Shown here piece by piece: positions 8,179 to 16,637 of a stretch of 64,000 nt of DNA. The stretch is from positions 682,001 through 746,000 of the forward strand of contig CAWJPW010000011.1 of NCBI GenBank assembly GCA_963844845.1, given 5' to 3'. Every line of letters begins with the position of its first letter. Position 1 is the stretch's first letter. The DNA comes from CAWJPW01 sp963844845. Its GTDB lineage: Bacteria; Acidobacteriota; Thermoanaerobaculia; Thermoanaerobaculales; Sulfomarinibacteraceae. The notes beneath the pieces were generated by a model, which had not been told where the DNA came from, searched no databases, and saw only the letters and a program-made list of their open reading frames with translations. The position numbers and the translations under genes are program-made.

Positions 8179-9819
8179 ATGGCGACCTCGGATCCTGACC
8201 GATCCCGGCGGCTCGACGGGTGGGGCTTCACCGGTGAAACGCTCGAACCCTCGCCCCTTCTCGAGGAGTGGCTCACCCGCCAGGTCGGCCGCGGAACCCC
8301 GGTGCGTCGCGGTCCTCACGAGGCGACCCGGCTGCCGCCGCCCACGTCGCTGCCGCCGTTGCCCGTGCCTGTCCATCAGGATGCCCGCGAGCGGCTGTCC
8401 CATGCCCGCGGACAGGGCCTCCCCGACGTGCTCCGCCTCCGCACCGGCACGCTCACAGCGGCCCCCGACGGAGTGTGCCGCCCGGACTCGGCTGCCGGGG
8501 TCGAGGCCCTTCTCGCCGCCTGCACCCGCAGCGGTGTGCGCGTCATTCCCTGGGGTGGTGGCACCTCGGTCACCGGAGGGGTCAACCCGGTCGCCGGCGA
8601 CTCGCCGATCGTGACCCTCGACCTCGCGAACCTGAGCGGGCTGAGCGAGCTCGACCTGATGTCCGGCCTCGCCACCTTTGGCGCCGGCACCACCGGTCCG
8701 CAGGTGGAGGCGGCTCTCGCGGACCACGGGCTCACCCTGGGCCACTATCCACAGTCCTGGGAGCTCTCGACGGTCGGGGGCTGGGTGGTGACGCGCTCGT
8801 CGGGCCAGGAGTCGCTGGGCTACGGGCGGATCGAAGACATGGTGGCAGGCCTCGAGCTGGTGGCTCCGGCCGGCCGCCTCGCACTCCCGCCGCTTCCCGC
8901 CTCAGCGGCGGGCCCCGATCTGCGCCAGCTGGTGCTCGGCAGCGAGGGGCGGTTGGGGGTGGTCACCCGCACCACCCTACGGGTGCGGCGCCGTCCAGCC
9001 CGGCTGGTGGTCAAGGGAGCCGTGTTCCCGAGCTGGGGGGAAGGTCTGGCCGCGGCCCGTACCATGGTCCAGGCGGGCGTACCCCTCAGCCTGCTGCGGC
9101 TTTCTGACGGGCCCGAGACCGAGGTCGCTCTCGCGGTCGGTCTGGCCGGCCACACGCTCCGACCGCTGGTGCTCGGGTACCTGCGGGCCCGCGGCGTCGG
9201 GGTTGGCTCCTGTCTGCTGCTCTACGGCGCCGCCGGCGACCCCGACCCGGTGGACGAGGTCCTGGGCGAAGCGTGGGCCCATCTGGCCGAGCACAATGCG
9301 GTGGGCCTCGGGCGCCCGCCGGGCCGCAGCTGGCTGCGCGACCGCTTCCGCCACCCCTACCTGCGCGACGCGCTGCTCGATCGCGGCTGGGCGACCGACA
9401 CCCTGGAGACGGCGGCGCCGTGGTCACGCCTCGACGCGGTCGCCATCGCCGTCCGCAAAGCGCTGACCACGGTCTTTGCTAGCCGCGGCCTGCGGGCGGC
9501 CGTCCTCTGCCACCTCTCCCACCCCTACCGCGACGGCGCCTCGCTCTACTTCACGTTCTTCTTCCCCTGCGCCGACGACGTCGCGGCCACCATTGCCCAC
9601 TGGGCCGCCGCCAAGCGCGCTGCCACCGCGGTGCTGGTCGACGCCGGGGCCACCCTCAGCCACCACCACGGCGTCGGGCAGTGGCACGCCCCATGGTGGC
9701 CTCACGAGGTGGGGGTGAGTGGAAGGGACCTGGTCCGCGCCGCCGCGGGTCAGCTGGATCCGGCCGGCATTCTCAACCCCCATGTCCTGCTCGATCCGAG
9801 CGATCGCCTGGAGGCGTAG
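8179..9819 (+). CDS. FAD-linked oxidase, alkyl-DHAP synthase-like
   Basis: This 546-residue flavoprotein of the FAD-linked oxidase (VAO) superfamily has a PCMH FAD-binding domain (IPWGGGTSVTGG, then GGWVVTRSSGQESLGYG) and a C-terminal cap ending in SHHHGVGQWH and LDPAGILNP. The triple-His motif and the RSSG loop are typical of alkyldihydroxyacetonephosphate synthase, which swaps an acyl for an alkyl chain to start ether-lipid synthesis. D-lactate or glycolate oxidase-like activity cannot be excluded. The next genes are a glycerol-3-phosphate dehydrogenase and a lipid kinase, which supports a glycerolipid role. ATG 8179 is preferred; no Shine-Dalgarno, near-leaderless. Confidence 0.82.
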   Translation: MATSDPDRSRRLDGWGFTGETLEPSPLLEEWLTRQVGRGTPVRRGPHEATRLPPPTSLPPLPVPVHQDARERLSHARGQGLPDVLRLRTGTLTAAPDGVCRPDSAAGVEALLAACTRSGVRVIPWGGGTSVTGGVNPVAGDSPIVTLDLANLSGLSELDLMSGLATFGAGTTGPQVEAALADHGLTLGHYPQSWELSTVGGWVVTRSSGQESLGYGRIEDMVAGLELVAPAGRLALPPLPASAAGPDLRQLVLGSEGRLGVVTRTTLRVRRRPARLVVKGAVFPSWGEGLAAARTMVQAGVPLSLLRLSDGPETEVALAVGLAGHTLRPLVLGYLRARGVGVGSCLLLYGAAGDPDPVDEVLGEAWAHLAEHNAVGLGRPPGRSWLRDRFRHPYLRDALLDRGWATDTLETAAPWSRLDAVAIAVRKALTTVFASRGLRAAVLCHLSHPYRDGASLYFTFFFPCADDVAATIAHWAAAKRAATAVLVDAGATLSHHHGVGQWHAPWWPHEVGVSGRDLVRAAAGQLDPAGILNPHVLLDPSDRLEA

Positions 9820-11435
9820 TGTTTCACCCGGGCTGGCGCGACCAGGGCCTCTCCCACCTCGCGAAGGGCTTCGACGTGGTGGTGGTGGGCGGCGGCATCA
9901 CCGGCTGCGGAATTGCCCTGGAGGCGGCGCAGCGGGGCCTCACGTGCCTGTTGCTGGAGCGTGACGACATCGCGGCGGGCACATCCTCGCGCTCGTCGAA
10001 GCTGATCCACGGCGGCCTCCGATACCTCAAGCAGATGCAGTTCCGGGTGACCCGCACCGCGTGCCGCGAACGCGATCGCCTGCTCGCCCTTAGTCCCCAC
10101 CTGGTGGAGCCGATCCGCTTCCTCTACCCGGCCTACCACGGCGACCGTATGCCCGGCTGGAAGGTGGACCTGGGCCTGTGGATGTACGACCGGCTCACCT
10201 CGCGCCCGGAAAAGCACGATCAGCTCGACGCTGCGGCCGTGGGTGCACTGGCCCCCGCACTCGAGCTGCGCGACTTCGAACGGGCCTTTGCCTACACCGA
10301 CGCCATGGCCGACGACGCTCGGCTCACGCTCGCAGTAGCCGCCACGGCGTTCTCCTTCGGCGCCCTGGTCCTCACCCGCTGTGCGGCCGAGGAGGCGCTT
10401 CGTGACCCCAACGGTCGGGTCTGCGGGGTGGTCGCTCGCGACCTGGTGAGCGGTACGCCGCACCCGGTGTCCGCTCGCGTGGTTGTGAACGCCACCGGGG
10501 TCTGGACCGACGTCATGCGCGAGCGGATGGGACTTACCGGCCGGCGGGTGCGACCTTCGCGGGGGATCCATCTCGTTCTGTCGAGTCACCTCCTCGCCCT
10601 CAAAGCGGCGGTGACCCTGCCGTCGCCCGATGACGGCAGGCCGGTGTTCTTCATTCCCCACCCCGAAGGGGTCCTGGTGGGAACCACCGATATCTATCAC
10701 GACGGCCCCCTCGACGACCCGCGCCCCACTGCCGCCGAGATCGATTACCTGCTCCGGGTGGTGGGCTCCGCCTTCCCCGACCTCGGAGTCGGCCGCGCGC
10801 AGGTCCTCGGGACCTTCGCCGGCCTGCGTCCCATCCTCGACACCCACGCCGAGGACCCGTCCGAGGCCAGCCGCGAGGAGGATATCTGGGAGGAGGACGG
10901 CCTGCTCTCGGTGGCCGGCGGGAAGCTCACCACCTGGCGGGCCACCGCCGAGGAAGCGATGGACGAGGTTCTCAAGCGCCTGCCCGAGGATGTGGCGCGC
11001 CACACCGCACCTTCGGCCTCCTCCGGAACACCCCTGGCAGGTCTCGCGCCCCACGACCTCGCCTCGCGGCTCGCTGTGGCCGGCGTGACCCCATCGGTGG
11101 CCGCCGGCATGGCGCGGCGGCTCGGCGCCCTGGTCTGGCCCGCGCTGCAACTGGCGCGCCGCAGGCGTGAGCTGGAGCCGCTCGCTCCCGGTCTCGACCT
11201 GTGTGCCGCTGAGGTGCGCGCACACCTACGCTGGAGCGCCGTGCTCCACCTCGAGGATCTGCTGCTGCGCAGGGTGCGCCTCGGCATGTGGCAGCCCGGG
11301 GAGGTCCCGGCTCTGCTGTCACGCCTGCGTCCGGTGGTGAAGAGCGAGACCGGCTGGAAGTTCCGTCGCTGGGATACCGAGGTCGAGCGCCTCCAGCAGG
11401 CGCTGGCCGGCTGGACCCTCGAGGGCGCGCGATGA
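9819..11435 (+). CDS. glpD: FAD-dependent glycerol-3-phosphate dehydrogenase
   Basis: A 538-residue membrane-associated flavoenzyme that oxidises glycerol 3-phosphate to dihydroxyacetone phosphate and passes electrons to quinone. The N-terminal dinucleotide fold is VVVGGGITGCG, followed by the GlpD signatures GTSSRSSKLIHGG and, near residue 370, GGKLTTWR. GTG at 9819 is chosen: it overlaps the TAG of the oxidase gene and has GGAGG 4 bases upstream. The product, DHAP, is the backbone used by alkyl-DHAP synthase pathways, so the pairing with the preceding gene is functionally sensible. It overlaps the kinase gene by ATGA. Confidence 0.92.
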   Translation: MFHPGWRDQGLSHLAKGFDVVVVGGGITGCGIALEAAQRGLTCLLLERDDIAAGTSSRSSKLIHGGLRYLKQMQFRVTRTACRERDRLLALSPHLVEPIRFLYPAYHGDRMPGWKVDLGLWMYDRLTSRPEKHDQLDAAAVGALAPALELRDFERAFAYTDAMADDARLTLAVAATAFSFGALVLTRCAAEEALRDPNGRVCGVVARDLVSGTPHPVSARVVVNATGVWTDVMRERMGLTGRRVRPSRGIHLVLSSHLLALKAAVTLPSPDDGRPVFFIPHPEGVLVGTTDIYHDGPLDDPRPTAAEIDYLLRVVGSAFPDLGVGRAQVLGTFAGLRPILDTHAEDPSEASREEDIWEEDGLLSVAGGKLTTWRATAEEAMDEVLKRLPEDVARHTAPSASSGTPLAGLAPHDLASRLAVAGVTPSVAAGMARRLGALVWPALQLARRRRELEPLAPGLDLCAAEVRAHLRWSAVLHLEDLLLRRVRLGMWQPGEVPALLSRLRPVVKSETGWKFRRWDTEVERLQQALAGWTLEGAR

Positions 11436-12328
11436 GCGACGTCGTCTTCGTGGTCAATCCCGCTGCCGCCGGTGGCCGCGCCCACACGCTGTGGACGGCG
11501 CTCTGCAGCGCTCGACCCGAGCTGGCAGACGCCCAGGTCCTGCTCGCAGAAGATGCCGACAGCACGGTGGCGGCCATCGAGCGCGCACTCACCGGGCCGA
11601 TGCAACGCCTGGTCGTGGTAGGCGGTGACGGAACCCTCCATCTCGCCGCCAACACCCTGCTGGCGCGTGGCCGCGGCGCGGCGGTGGCGCTGGGTCTGGT
11701 GCCCGCGGGCACCGGCTCCGATCTGGCCCGTACCCTGGACCTTCCGCGCGATCCCGAAGCCGCTCTGATCCAGGCGATGGGGGGCATGCCCAGGCTTCTC
11801 GACGCCATCCAGCTGGATACCGACGACGGCCGGCGGCGGTACGTCGTCAACATCGCCTCGGCGGGTCTTTCGGGAATGGTGGACGTCGCCGTCAACGCCT
11901 CGCCCGGGCGGGGGGCGGGAGCCTACCTGTGGGCCACCCTCACCGCCCTGTGGCGCTACCGGCCCCGGCGCTGCCGGATCACCGTCGACGGCACCCCCTG
12001 GTACGACGGTCCGCTGTTTCTCCTCGCGGTGGCCAACGGTCGGTGCTTCGGCCGCGGCATGCAGGTGGCGCCGCGAGCCGAGCCCGATGACGGCCTCGCC
12101 GACGTGGTGCTGGTGGAGACGCTGCCCCGCTGGCAGCTCCCGCTGCGGCTGCCACGCCTCTACCTCGGCACCCACCTGCGTCTCGCGGCAGTGCGCTGGC
12201 GCCGCGCCCGGCGAGTGCGCCTTGAGCCCTACGAGGAGCTGCCCCCCTTCGACGTCGACGGTGAGGTGATGGCATCGGCAGCCGCCGAGTTCACCATCCT
12301 CCCAGGCGCCCTTCGCGTCTCCGCCTAG
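11432..12328 (+). CDS. Diacylglycerol/lipid kinase family protein
   Basis: A 298-residue DAGK-catalytic-domain protein that phosphorylates a lipid alcohol with ATP, related to DgkB and YegS. The nucleotide-binding motif GGDGTLH is near residue 70 and the PAGTGSDLART motif near residue 92. The C-terminal domain has the FDVDGE segment typical of the family. The exact lipid is not readable. It is third in the oxidase-glpD-kinase operon, starting inside the glpD stop (ATGA). Its own TAG stop lies in a CTAG that begins a MITE-like terminal sequence. Confidence 0.88.
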   Translation: MSDVVFVVNPAAAGGRAHTLWTALCSARPELADAQVLLAEDADSTVAAIERALTGPMQRLVVVGGDGTLHLAANTLLARGRGAAVALGLVPAGTGSDLARTLDLPRDPEAALIQAMGGMPRLLDAIQLDTDDGRRRYVVNIASAGLSGMVDVAVNASPGRGAGAYLWATLTALWRYRPRRCRITVDGTPWYDGPLFLLAVANGRCFGRGMQVAPRAEPDDGLADVVLVETLPRWQLPLRLPRLYLGTHLRLAAVRWRRARRVRLEPYEELPPFDVDGEVMASAAAEFTILPGALRVSA

Positions 12329-12340
12329 TGTTCTGCTTGG
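12325..12340. repeat. Relic terminus of the CTAG-flanked element
   Basis: CTAGTGTTCTGCTTGG differs at two positions from the 16-base terminus of the element at 1773. No matching right end is found before ilvE, so it is a relic or a chance match. Confidence 0.35.
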
Positions 12341-12361
12341 GGGGTCACGGGTGCGACTCGC

Positions 12362-13309
12362 CTAGGCAGGGGGACCGCCGTCGTCGTAGACCGGCGTGAG
12401 CCAGCCGTGGGGGTCGTCGCCGTCGCCGGTGACGATGGCGAAGAAGCGGCGTTGGAGCTCCAGCGCCACCTCGCCCGCGCGACCGCGCCCGACCGGGATG
12501 CGGTCGATGGACCGGATGGGTGTGACCTCGGCAGCGGAGCCGGTGAAGAACACCTCGTCGGCCATGTACAGCATCTCTCGCGGGATGTGGTGCGAGACGA
12601 CGTCGATCCCCATGTCCCCGGCGAGAGTATGCACACAGTCGCGGGTGATCCCCTGCAGCACCGAGTTGCCCAGCGGCGGCGTGAGCAGGCGCCCCTGATA
12701 GAGAACGAAGACGTTCTCCCCGGAGCCCTCGCACACGTAGCCGTTGGTGTCCAGGGCAATCCCCTCGGTGTAGCCATCGGCCCGGGCCTCGAGGCGGATG
12801 AGCTGCGAGTTGAGGTAGTTGGCGGTCGCCTTCACCATCGCCGGGAAGGTGTTGGGGGCCATGCGGGTCCACGAGGACACACGCACGTCGACGCCCTCAC
12901 GCAGCGCCTCCGCTCCGAGGTAGGCGCCCCATCGCCAGGCAGCAATGGCCACGTCCACCGGGCAGGCGCTGGGATCCACTCCGAGGCTCCCGAGTCCACG
13001 GTAGACGAGCGGCCGGATGTAGGCCGAGCGGAGCTGGTTGGCTCGCAGGGTCTCGACAACGGCCCGGCTCATCTCGTCCTCCGAGAAGGGAAGCTCCATG
13101 CGCAGCACCTTCGCCGAGTTGAGGAGACGCCGGGTGTGGTCGGACAGGCGGAACACGGCCGGGCCGATGCGTGAGTTGTCGTAGCAGCGCAGGCCTTCGA
13201 ACACCCCGCTGCCGTAGTGAAGGGCGTGGGTGAGCACATGCACCGTCGCCTGCTCGAAGTCGACCAGGCGGCCGTTCATCCAAATCGCGCGACACCCGTC
13301 GAACGCCAT
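12362..13309 (-). CDS. ilvE: Branched-chain amino acid aminotransferase
   Basis: A 315-residue class IV PLP aminotransferase that makes Leu, Ile and Val from their 2-oxo acids with glutamate. Family signatures are FEGLRCYDN, the PLP-lysine region MVKATANYLNSQ and the EGSGENVFV motif. The phosphate-binding SVLQGITRD segment is present near residue 215. ATG at 13309 is chosen because GGAGGG sits 6 bases upstream. A -10 box (TAGAAT, 13355 to 13350) lies about 40 bases ahead. It is a single gene, convergent with the lipid kinase. Confidence 0.93.
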   Translation of the reverse strand: MAFDGCRAIWMNGRLVDFEQATVHVLTHALHYGSGVFEGLRCYDNSRIGPAVFRLSDHTRRLLNSAKVLRMELPFSEDEMSRAVVETLRANQLRSAYIRPLVYRGLGSLGVDPSACPVDVAIAAWRWGAYLGAEALREGVDVRVSSWTRMAPNTFPAMVKATANYLNSQLIRLEARADGYTEGIALDTNGYVCEGSGENVFVLYQGRLLTPPLGNSVLQGITRDCVHTLAGDMGIDVVSHHIPREMLYMADEVFFTGSAAEVTPIRSIDRIPVGRGRAGEVALELQRRFFAIVTGDGDDPHGWLTPVYDDGGPPA

Positions 13310-13349
13310 CGAGCCCTCCACCGTCGAATCTTGCCCGCAAGGGCGCCCT

Positions 13350-13355
13350 ATTCTA
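13350..13355 (-). promoter_or_regulatory. -10 box for ilvE
   Basis: TAGAAT on the minus strand, 41 bases upstream of the ilvE ATG, leaving room for a leader that contains the GGAGGG ribosome-binding site. No strong -35 is seen. Confidence 0.4.
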
Positions 13356-13399
13356 GCAAAGCCTCCGGGTTGAGGGGGGTTGCTCGGCCACCCCCGTGG

Positions 13400-13412
13400 T
13401 ACCCTGTGCGCC
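13400..13412 (+). promoter_or_regulatory. -10 box of leaderless glycosyltransferase promoter
   Basis: TACCCT at 13400-13405 lies seven bases before the ATG at 13413, with no Shine-Dalgarno between. The spacing matches the other leaderless candidates in the window. Confidence 0.4.
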
Positions 13413-14135
13413 ATGGCAGAAGCGCGACTTCCCACCCTCTCCGTGGTGGTCCCGGTGTTCAACGAGCTCGACAATCTCAGCCCCCTGGTGGAGCGCGTCC
13501 GCGCGACCCTGGAGGCATGGGGCGAGCCGTGGGAGCTGGTGGCCGTCGACGACGGCTCCAGCGACGGCTCCGGGGAGCGCCTTGACGAGCTGGCGGCAGC
13601 AGACGACCGTCTGGTTGTGCTTCACTTCGTCGCCAACTACGGCCAGTCCGCCGCCCTCGACGCCGGCTTTCGCCACGCCCGCGGTCGGCTGGTAGCGCTG
13701 CTCGACGCCGATCTCCAGACCTTTCCCGAGGACCTTCCGCTGCTTGTCGAGGAGCTCGAGCGACGTGGTGTCGGGGCGGTGGTTGGGATCCGCGCCGAAC
13801 GCCACGACAGCCCCTGGCGACGGTTCAGCTCGCGGTTCGCCAACGGCGTGCGCAACCGGCTCACGCGCGAGGACATCGTCGATACCGGCTGCCCAATCAA
13901 GGTGTTCCGCCGCGAGGCCGTCGCCGCGGTGCCCATGTTCGACGGCATGCACCGGTTCCTGCCGACGCTGGTGAAGCTGGCCGGCCACACGGTGCAGCAG
14001 GTCCCGGTGCGCCACGCCCCGCGCCAGGCCGGTCACAGCAAGTACGGCACCTGGGACCGTGCCTTCCGCGCCCTGCGCGACGCGCTCGCAGTGCGCTGGA
14101 TGCAGGATCGCTACCTCCGCTGGAGAATCCGATGA
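13413..14135 (+). CDS. Family 2 glycosyltransferase, polyprenyl-phosphate type (DPM1/ArnC-like)
   Basis: A 240-residue GT-A glycosyltransferase with the N-terminal VVVPVFNELDNL strand, VDDGSSDG for UDP or GDP binding, and the LDADLQTFPED motif carrying the DxD-like metal site. The CPIKVFRR and SKYGTWDR segments are characteristic of DPM1/ArnC-type enzymes that load a sugar onto undecaprenyl phosphate at the inner face of the membrane. No C-terminal membrane helices are present, as in the short DPM1 class. The next gene overlaps by ATGA and encodes an LpxB-N-type membrane protein, so both probably act in envelope lipid or glycan modification. Confidence 0.88.
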   Translation: MAEARLPTLSVVVPVFNELDNLSPLVERVRATLEAWGEPWELVAVDDGSSDGSGERLDELAAADDRLVVLHFVANYGQSAALDAGFRHARGRLVALLDADLQTFPEDLPLLVEELERRGVGAVVGIRAERHDSPWRRFSSRFANGVRNRLTREDIVDTGCPIKVFRREAVAAVPMFDGMHRFLPTLVKLAGHTVQQVPVRHAPRQAGHSKYGTWDRAFRALRDALAVRWMQDRYLRWRIR

Positions 14136-14431
14136 GTCAGTCCATTCCCGCCACGCTACTGATCCTGGGCTTCATCGGCCAGGCCCTCTTCTCGGCCCGC
14201 TTCATCGTCCAGTGGGTGGTCTCAGAGATCAAACGCGAGTCGATCATCCCCATGGCATTCTGGTACTTTTCGGTGTGTGGCGGCACCGTCTTGCTGACCT
14301 ACGCAGTGCTGCGCCGGGATCCTGTCTTCATCGTGGGCCAGGCCGCCGGCCTCCTGGTCTACCTGCGTAACCTGGTGCTCATCGCGCGCAAACGGCGCCA
14401 GCAAGCCGAGGCCGGCGCATCCGTCGACTGA
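14132..14431 (+). CDS. Small LpxB N-terminal-domain-like membrane protein
   Basis: A 99-residue integral membrane protein with three predicted helices. It matches the LAB_N domain (lipid A biosynthesis N-terminal), with signatures QALFSARFIVQWV, ESIIPMAFWYFSVCGG and GQAAGLLVYLRN. In other bacteria this domain is a separate small protein next to glycosyltransferases like the one upstream. It is thought to belong to lipid-A or polyprenyl-sugar modification, perhaps as a transporter-like partner. It overlaps the upstream gene by ATGA. There is no catalytic LpxB domain here. Confidence 0.87.
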   Translation: MSQSIPATLLILGFIGQALFSARFIVQWVVSEIKRESIIPMAFWYFSVCGGTVLLTYAVLRRDPVFIVGQAAGLLVYLRNLVLIARKRRQQAEAGASVD

Positions 14432-14444
14432 CAGCGGCCACCCG

Positions 14445-16636
14445 TTACCACGGCCGGTACCGCAGCTCCACGCGATGGCTGCCGGCGGAGCAGGACACTC
14501 CGAGGGCCGCGAGATTCGCGCGCACGAGAGGCGTCCTTCTCCCGTCGATCGTAGCTCGCCATCCCGGCGCCCACGGCTGCGCCAGCACCAGAATGCATGG
14601 CCCATCGCATCGTGTGCCGGCCACGAGCAGGTCGGGACGCCGTTTGACCACGTGGAGTGACATCCGAGTGGCGGCCGCCCCAGCCGCCCCCGGGGGCAGC
14701 ACGACTGTGTCCGTCAGCCACTCGGGATCCTGGGCCAACAGGGCCCATCCTGCGCTCTCGGGTGGGTCGAAGGAGCGCCCCACAAGGCGGACCTCCGGCT
14801 GCCACGCCGGATTGCGCCAGAGACCGACGCCGCCCTGCGAGTCGCTCGGCTCCCACCCGTCCGGCCGCACCGCGGCCGGGGCCGCCAGGAATCGAACACT
14901 CCAGGTTCCGCAGAGCCTCGCGGGCGCACGGTGGAGAGCCCCGCCCAGCACCGGCTCCGGCTCGCCGAGGATCCCGAGAAGGTGGGCGAGCGGTGCCGGA
15001 CGAAGGGGGTCGGAATCGCGAAGGTCCACGATGCCGTAACGGCTCGCCAAATTTGGAGGGAGCACACCGCCGATGCCGACCACCCGGCCCCCCTCTGCGC
15101 GCACCAGCCGCTGCAGCTCGTGGAGGACGGACGGCGTCGGCAGCCGGTCACCTGGCGCCGCCGCAGGGTTGATCCCCAGAGCCAGGAGCGCCAGCTCGAC
15201 GGCCACCGCCAGTCCGACCCATCGTCTGATGGTCAGCGGAGCGAGGATTACCGTGGCCGCGAGGAGCAGTGAAAGCGCGACGAGCGCGAGGTCCGCCGGG
15301 GCAAGGGTCAGGGGGCGTGCCGAGAGAACGGCTGCCGTCAAGGCCCCGAGTCCGACAGCACGCCACGGCCAGCGGTGCAGACGATGGCGCATGAGGCCTT
15401 CTGTCGCCAGCGCCGCCAGCAGTGCCAGCCCCCACGGCGCGAGGACTGCAAAGCGTGGCAGGGTCATGCGGTCAAAGGGTGGCACTCGCACCAGCAGCCA
15501 GTCGAGGGGGGAAGCCGGTAGGCGAGCACGGCCGCCACCGCGAGGCAGGACCCGGCCGCCGCCAGCACCCGCCACCGCCGGCGCCGCACTCGTCCGGCAA
15601 AGAGGAGGCCCAGCGCCGCACCGCCGACGCCGGCCGCAGCGGCGGGATAGGGATAGGGCCCCCGCCAGTCGCCCCGCGCCGGGTTGCCGTGAACCGCTGG
15701 GATCGCGAGCTGCTGCAGCGCAGCCGTCCGCACACCGTTGTCGAGCGAACGACGGTTGGGGGTTTCCTGACGATAGGTGGCGTACTTCGCCGTGGAGGGC
15801 AGGTAGCGCACCGTGGGCCACGCCAGCAGTAGGCCCGTGACACACGCCAGGAGACCCACCACCGCGACCCGAGGCCAGCGCGTCGGGTGGAGCACCAGCC
15901 CGGCCAGGCCCGCGGAACCCAGCACCACGACCGCGGTCTCCGGGTGGAGGCCCGCCCCGAGCAGCCACCCACCGGCAACCCCGGTGATGACGAGGGAGCG
16001 CCAGCCGGCTCGGCGCCGGAGGGCAGACAGCATGAGCCACCAGATCCATGGCAACCCGGCGACGACCCAGGCCAGCGGCACCAGGAGCCAGCCCACCAGA
16101 TACGGGCTTCCGGCATATGCGAGCGCCCCGACCGCGGCCGCCCGCCGCGCGAGCCCGAGTGACGCCAGCAGGAGCAACGCGCCCAGACCGGCAAGCTCGA
16201 TCTTCCACAGGGCCATGACCGTGGTCCCGCGCTCGGGTCCGAGGACCCAGACCGGGAGCATGACCGGTGCCCACAGGCCCACCTGCCCGTTGGCGAGAAG
16301 GGGCGTCCCTCCTCCGATCCCAGGTGCGATCAGCGGGAGATGTCCCTCGCTCAGTGCGGCACGAGCCTCCTCCCACCAGGGGTGAAACTGGAAGACGAGG
16401 TCGGATTGGGTCGGTTGGAGGCTCGTTCCATCGCTCCACCTCCAGCCCGTGAAGGGCTGGACGGTGTCAAGCAGCCGGACCGGGTTGAGGTCGAAGCCGC
16501 GCGCGAGGGCCGGCGCCATCACCGCGAGGAGAATGAGGTCGAGCAGCAGCTGGAAGCGAAAGACCTCGGGCCGACGACGCCAGAGCCAGAGGTGGATCAG
16601 CGCCAGAGGGGGCACCGTCCAGAGAACGACCGCCAT
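14445..16636 (-). pseudogene. YfhO-like multi-pass membrane protein, frameshifted
   Basis: Two overlapping frames together encode one ~730-residue membrane protein. The N-terminal part starts at ATG 16636, one base after the preceding stop. It runs through about ten hydrophobic segments and then hits a stop at 15464-15466. The C-terminal part continues in another frame to 14445. The switch point is a run of six G (six C in the coding strand) at 15506-15511: one more C gives a continuous RLPPLDWLLVRVPPFD reading. The C-terminal lumenal domain ends with a WAPGWRATIDG motif and ELRYRPW, as in YfhO/DUF6541-like glycosylation proteins. It could be a true pseudogene, a phase-variable tract or a sequencing error. 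Third gene of the glycan operon. Confidence 0.8.
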
Positions 16637-16637
16637 G

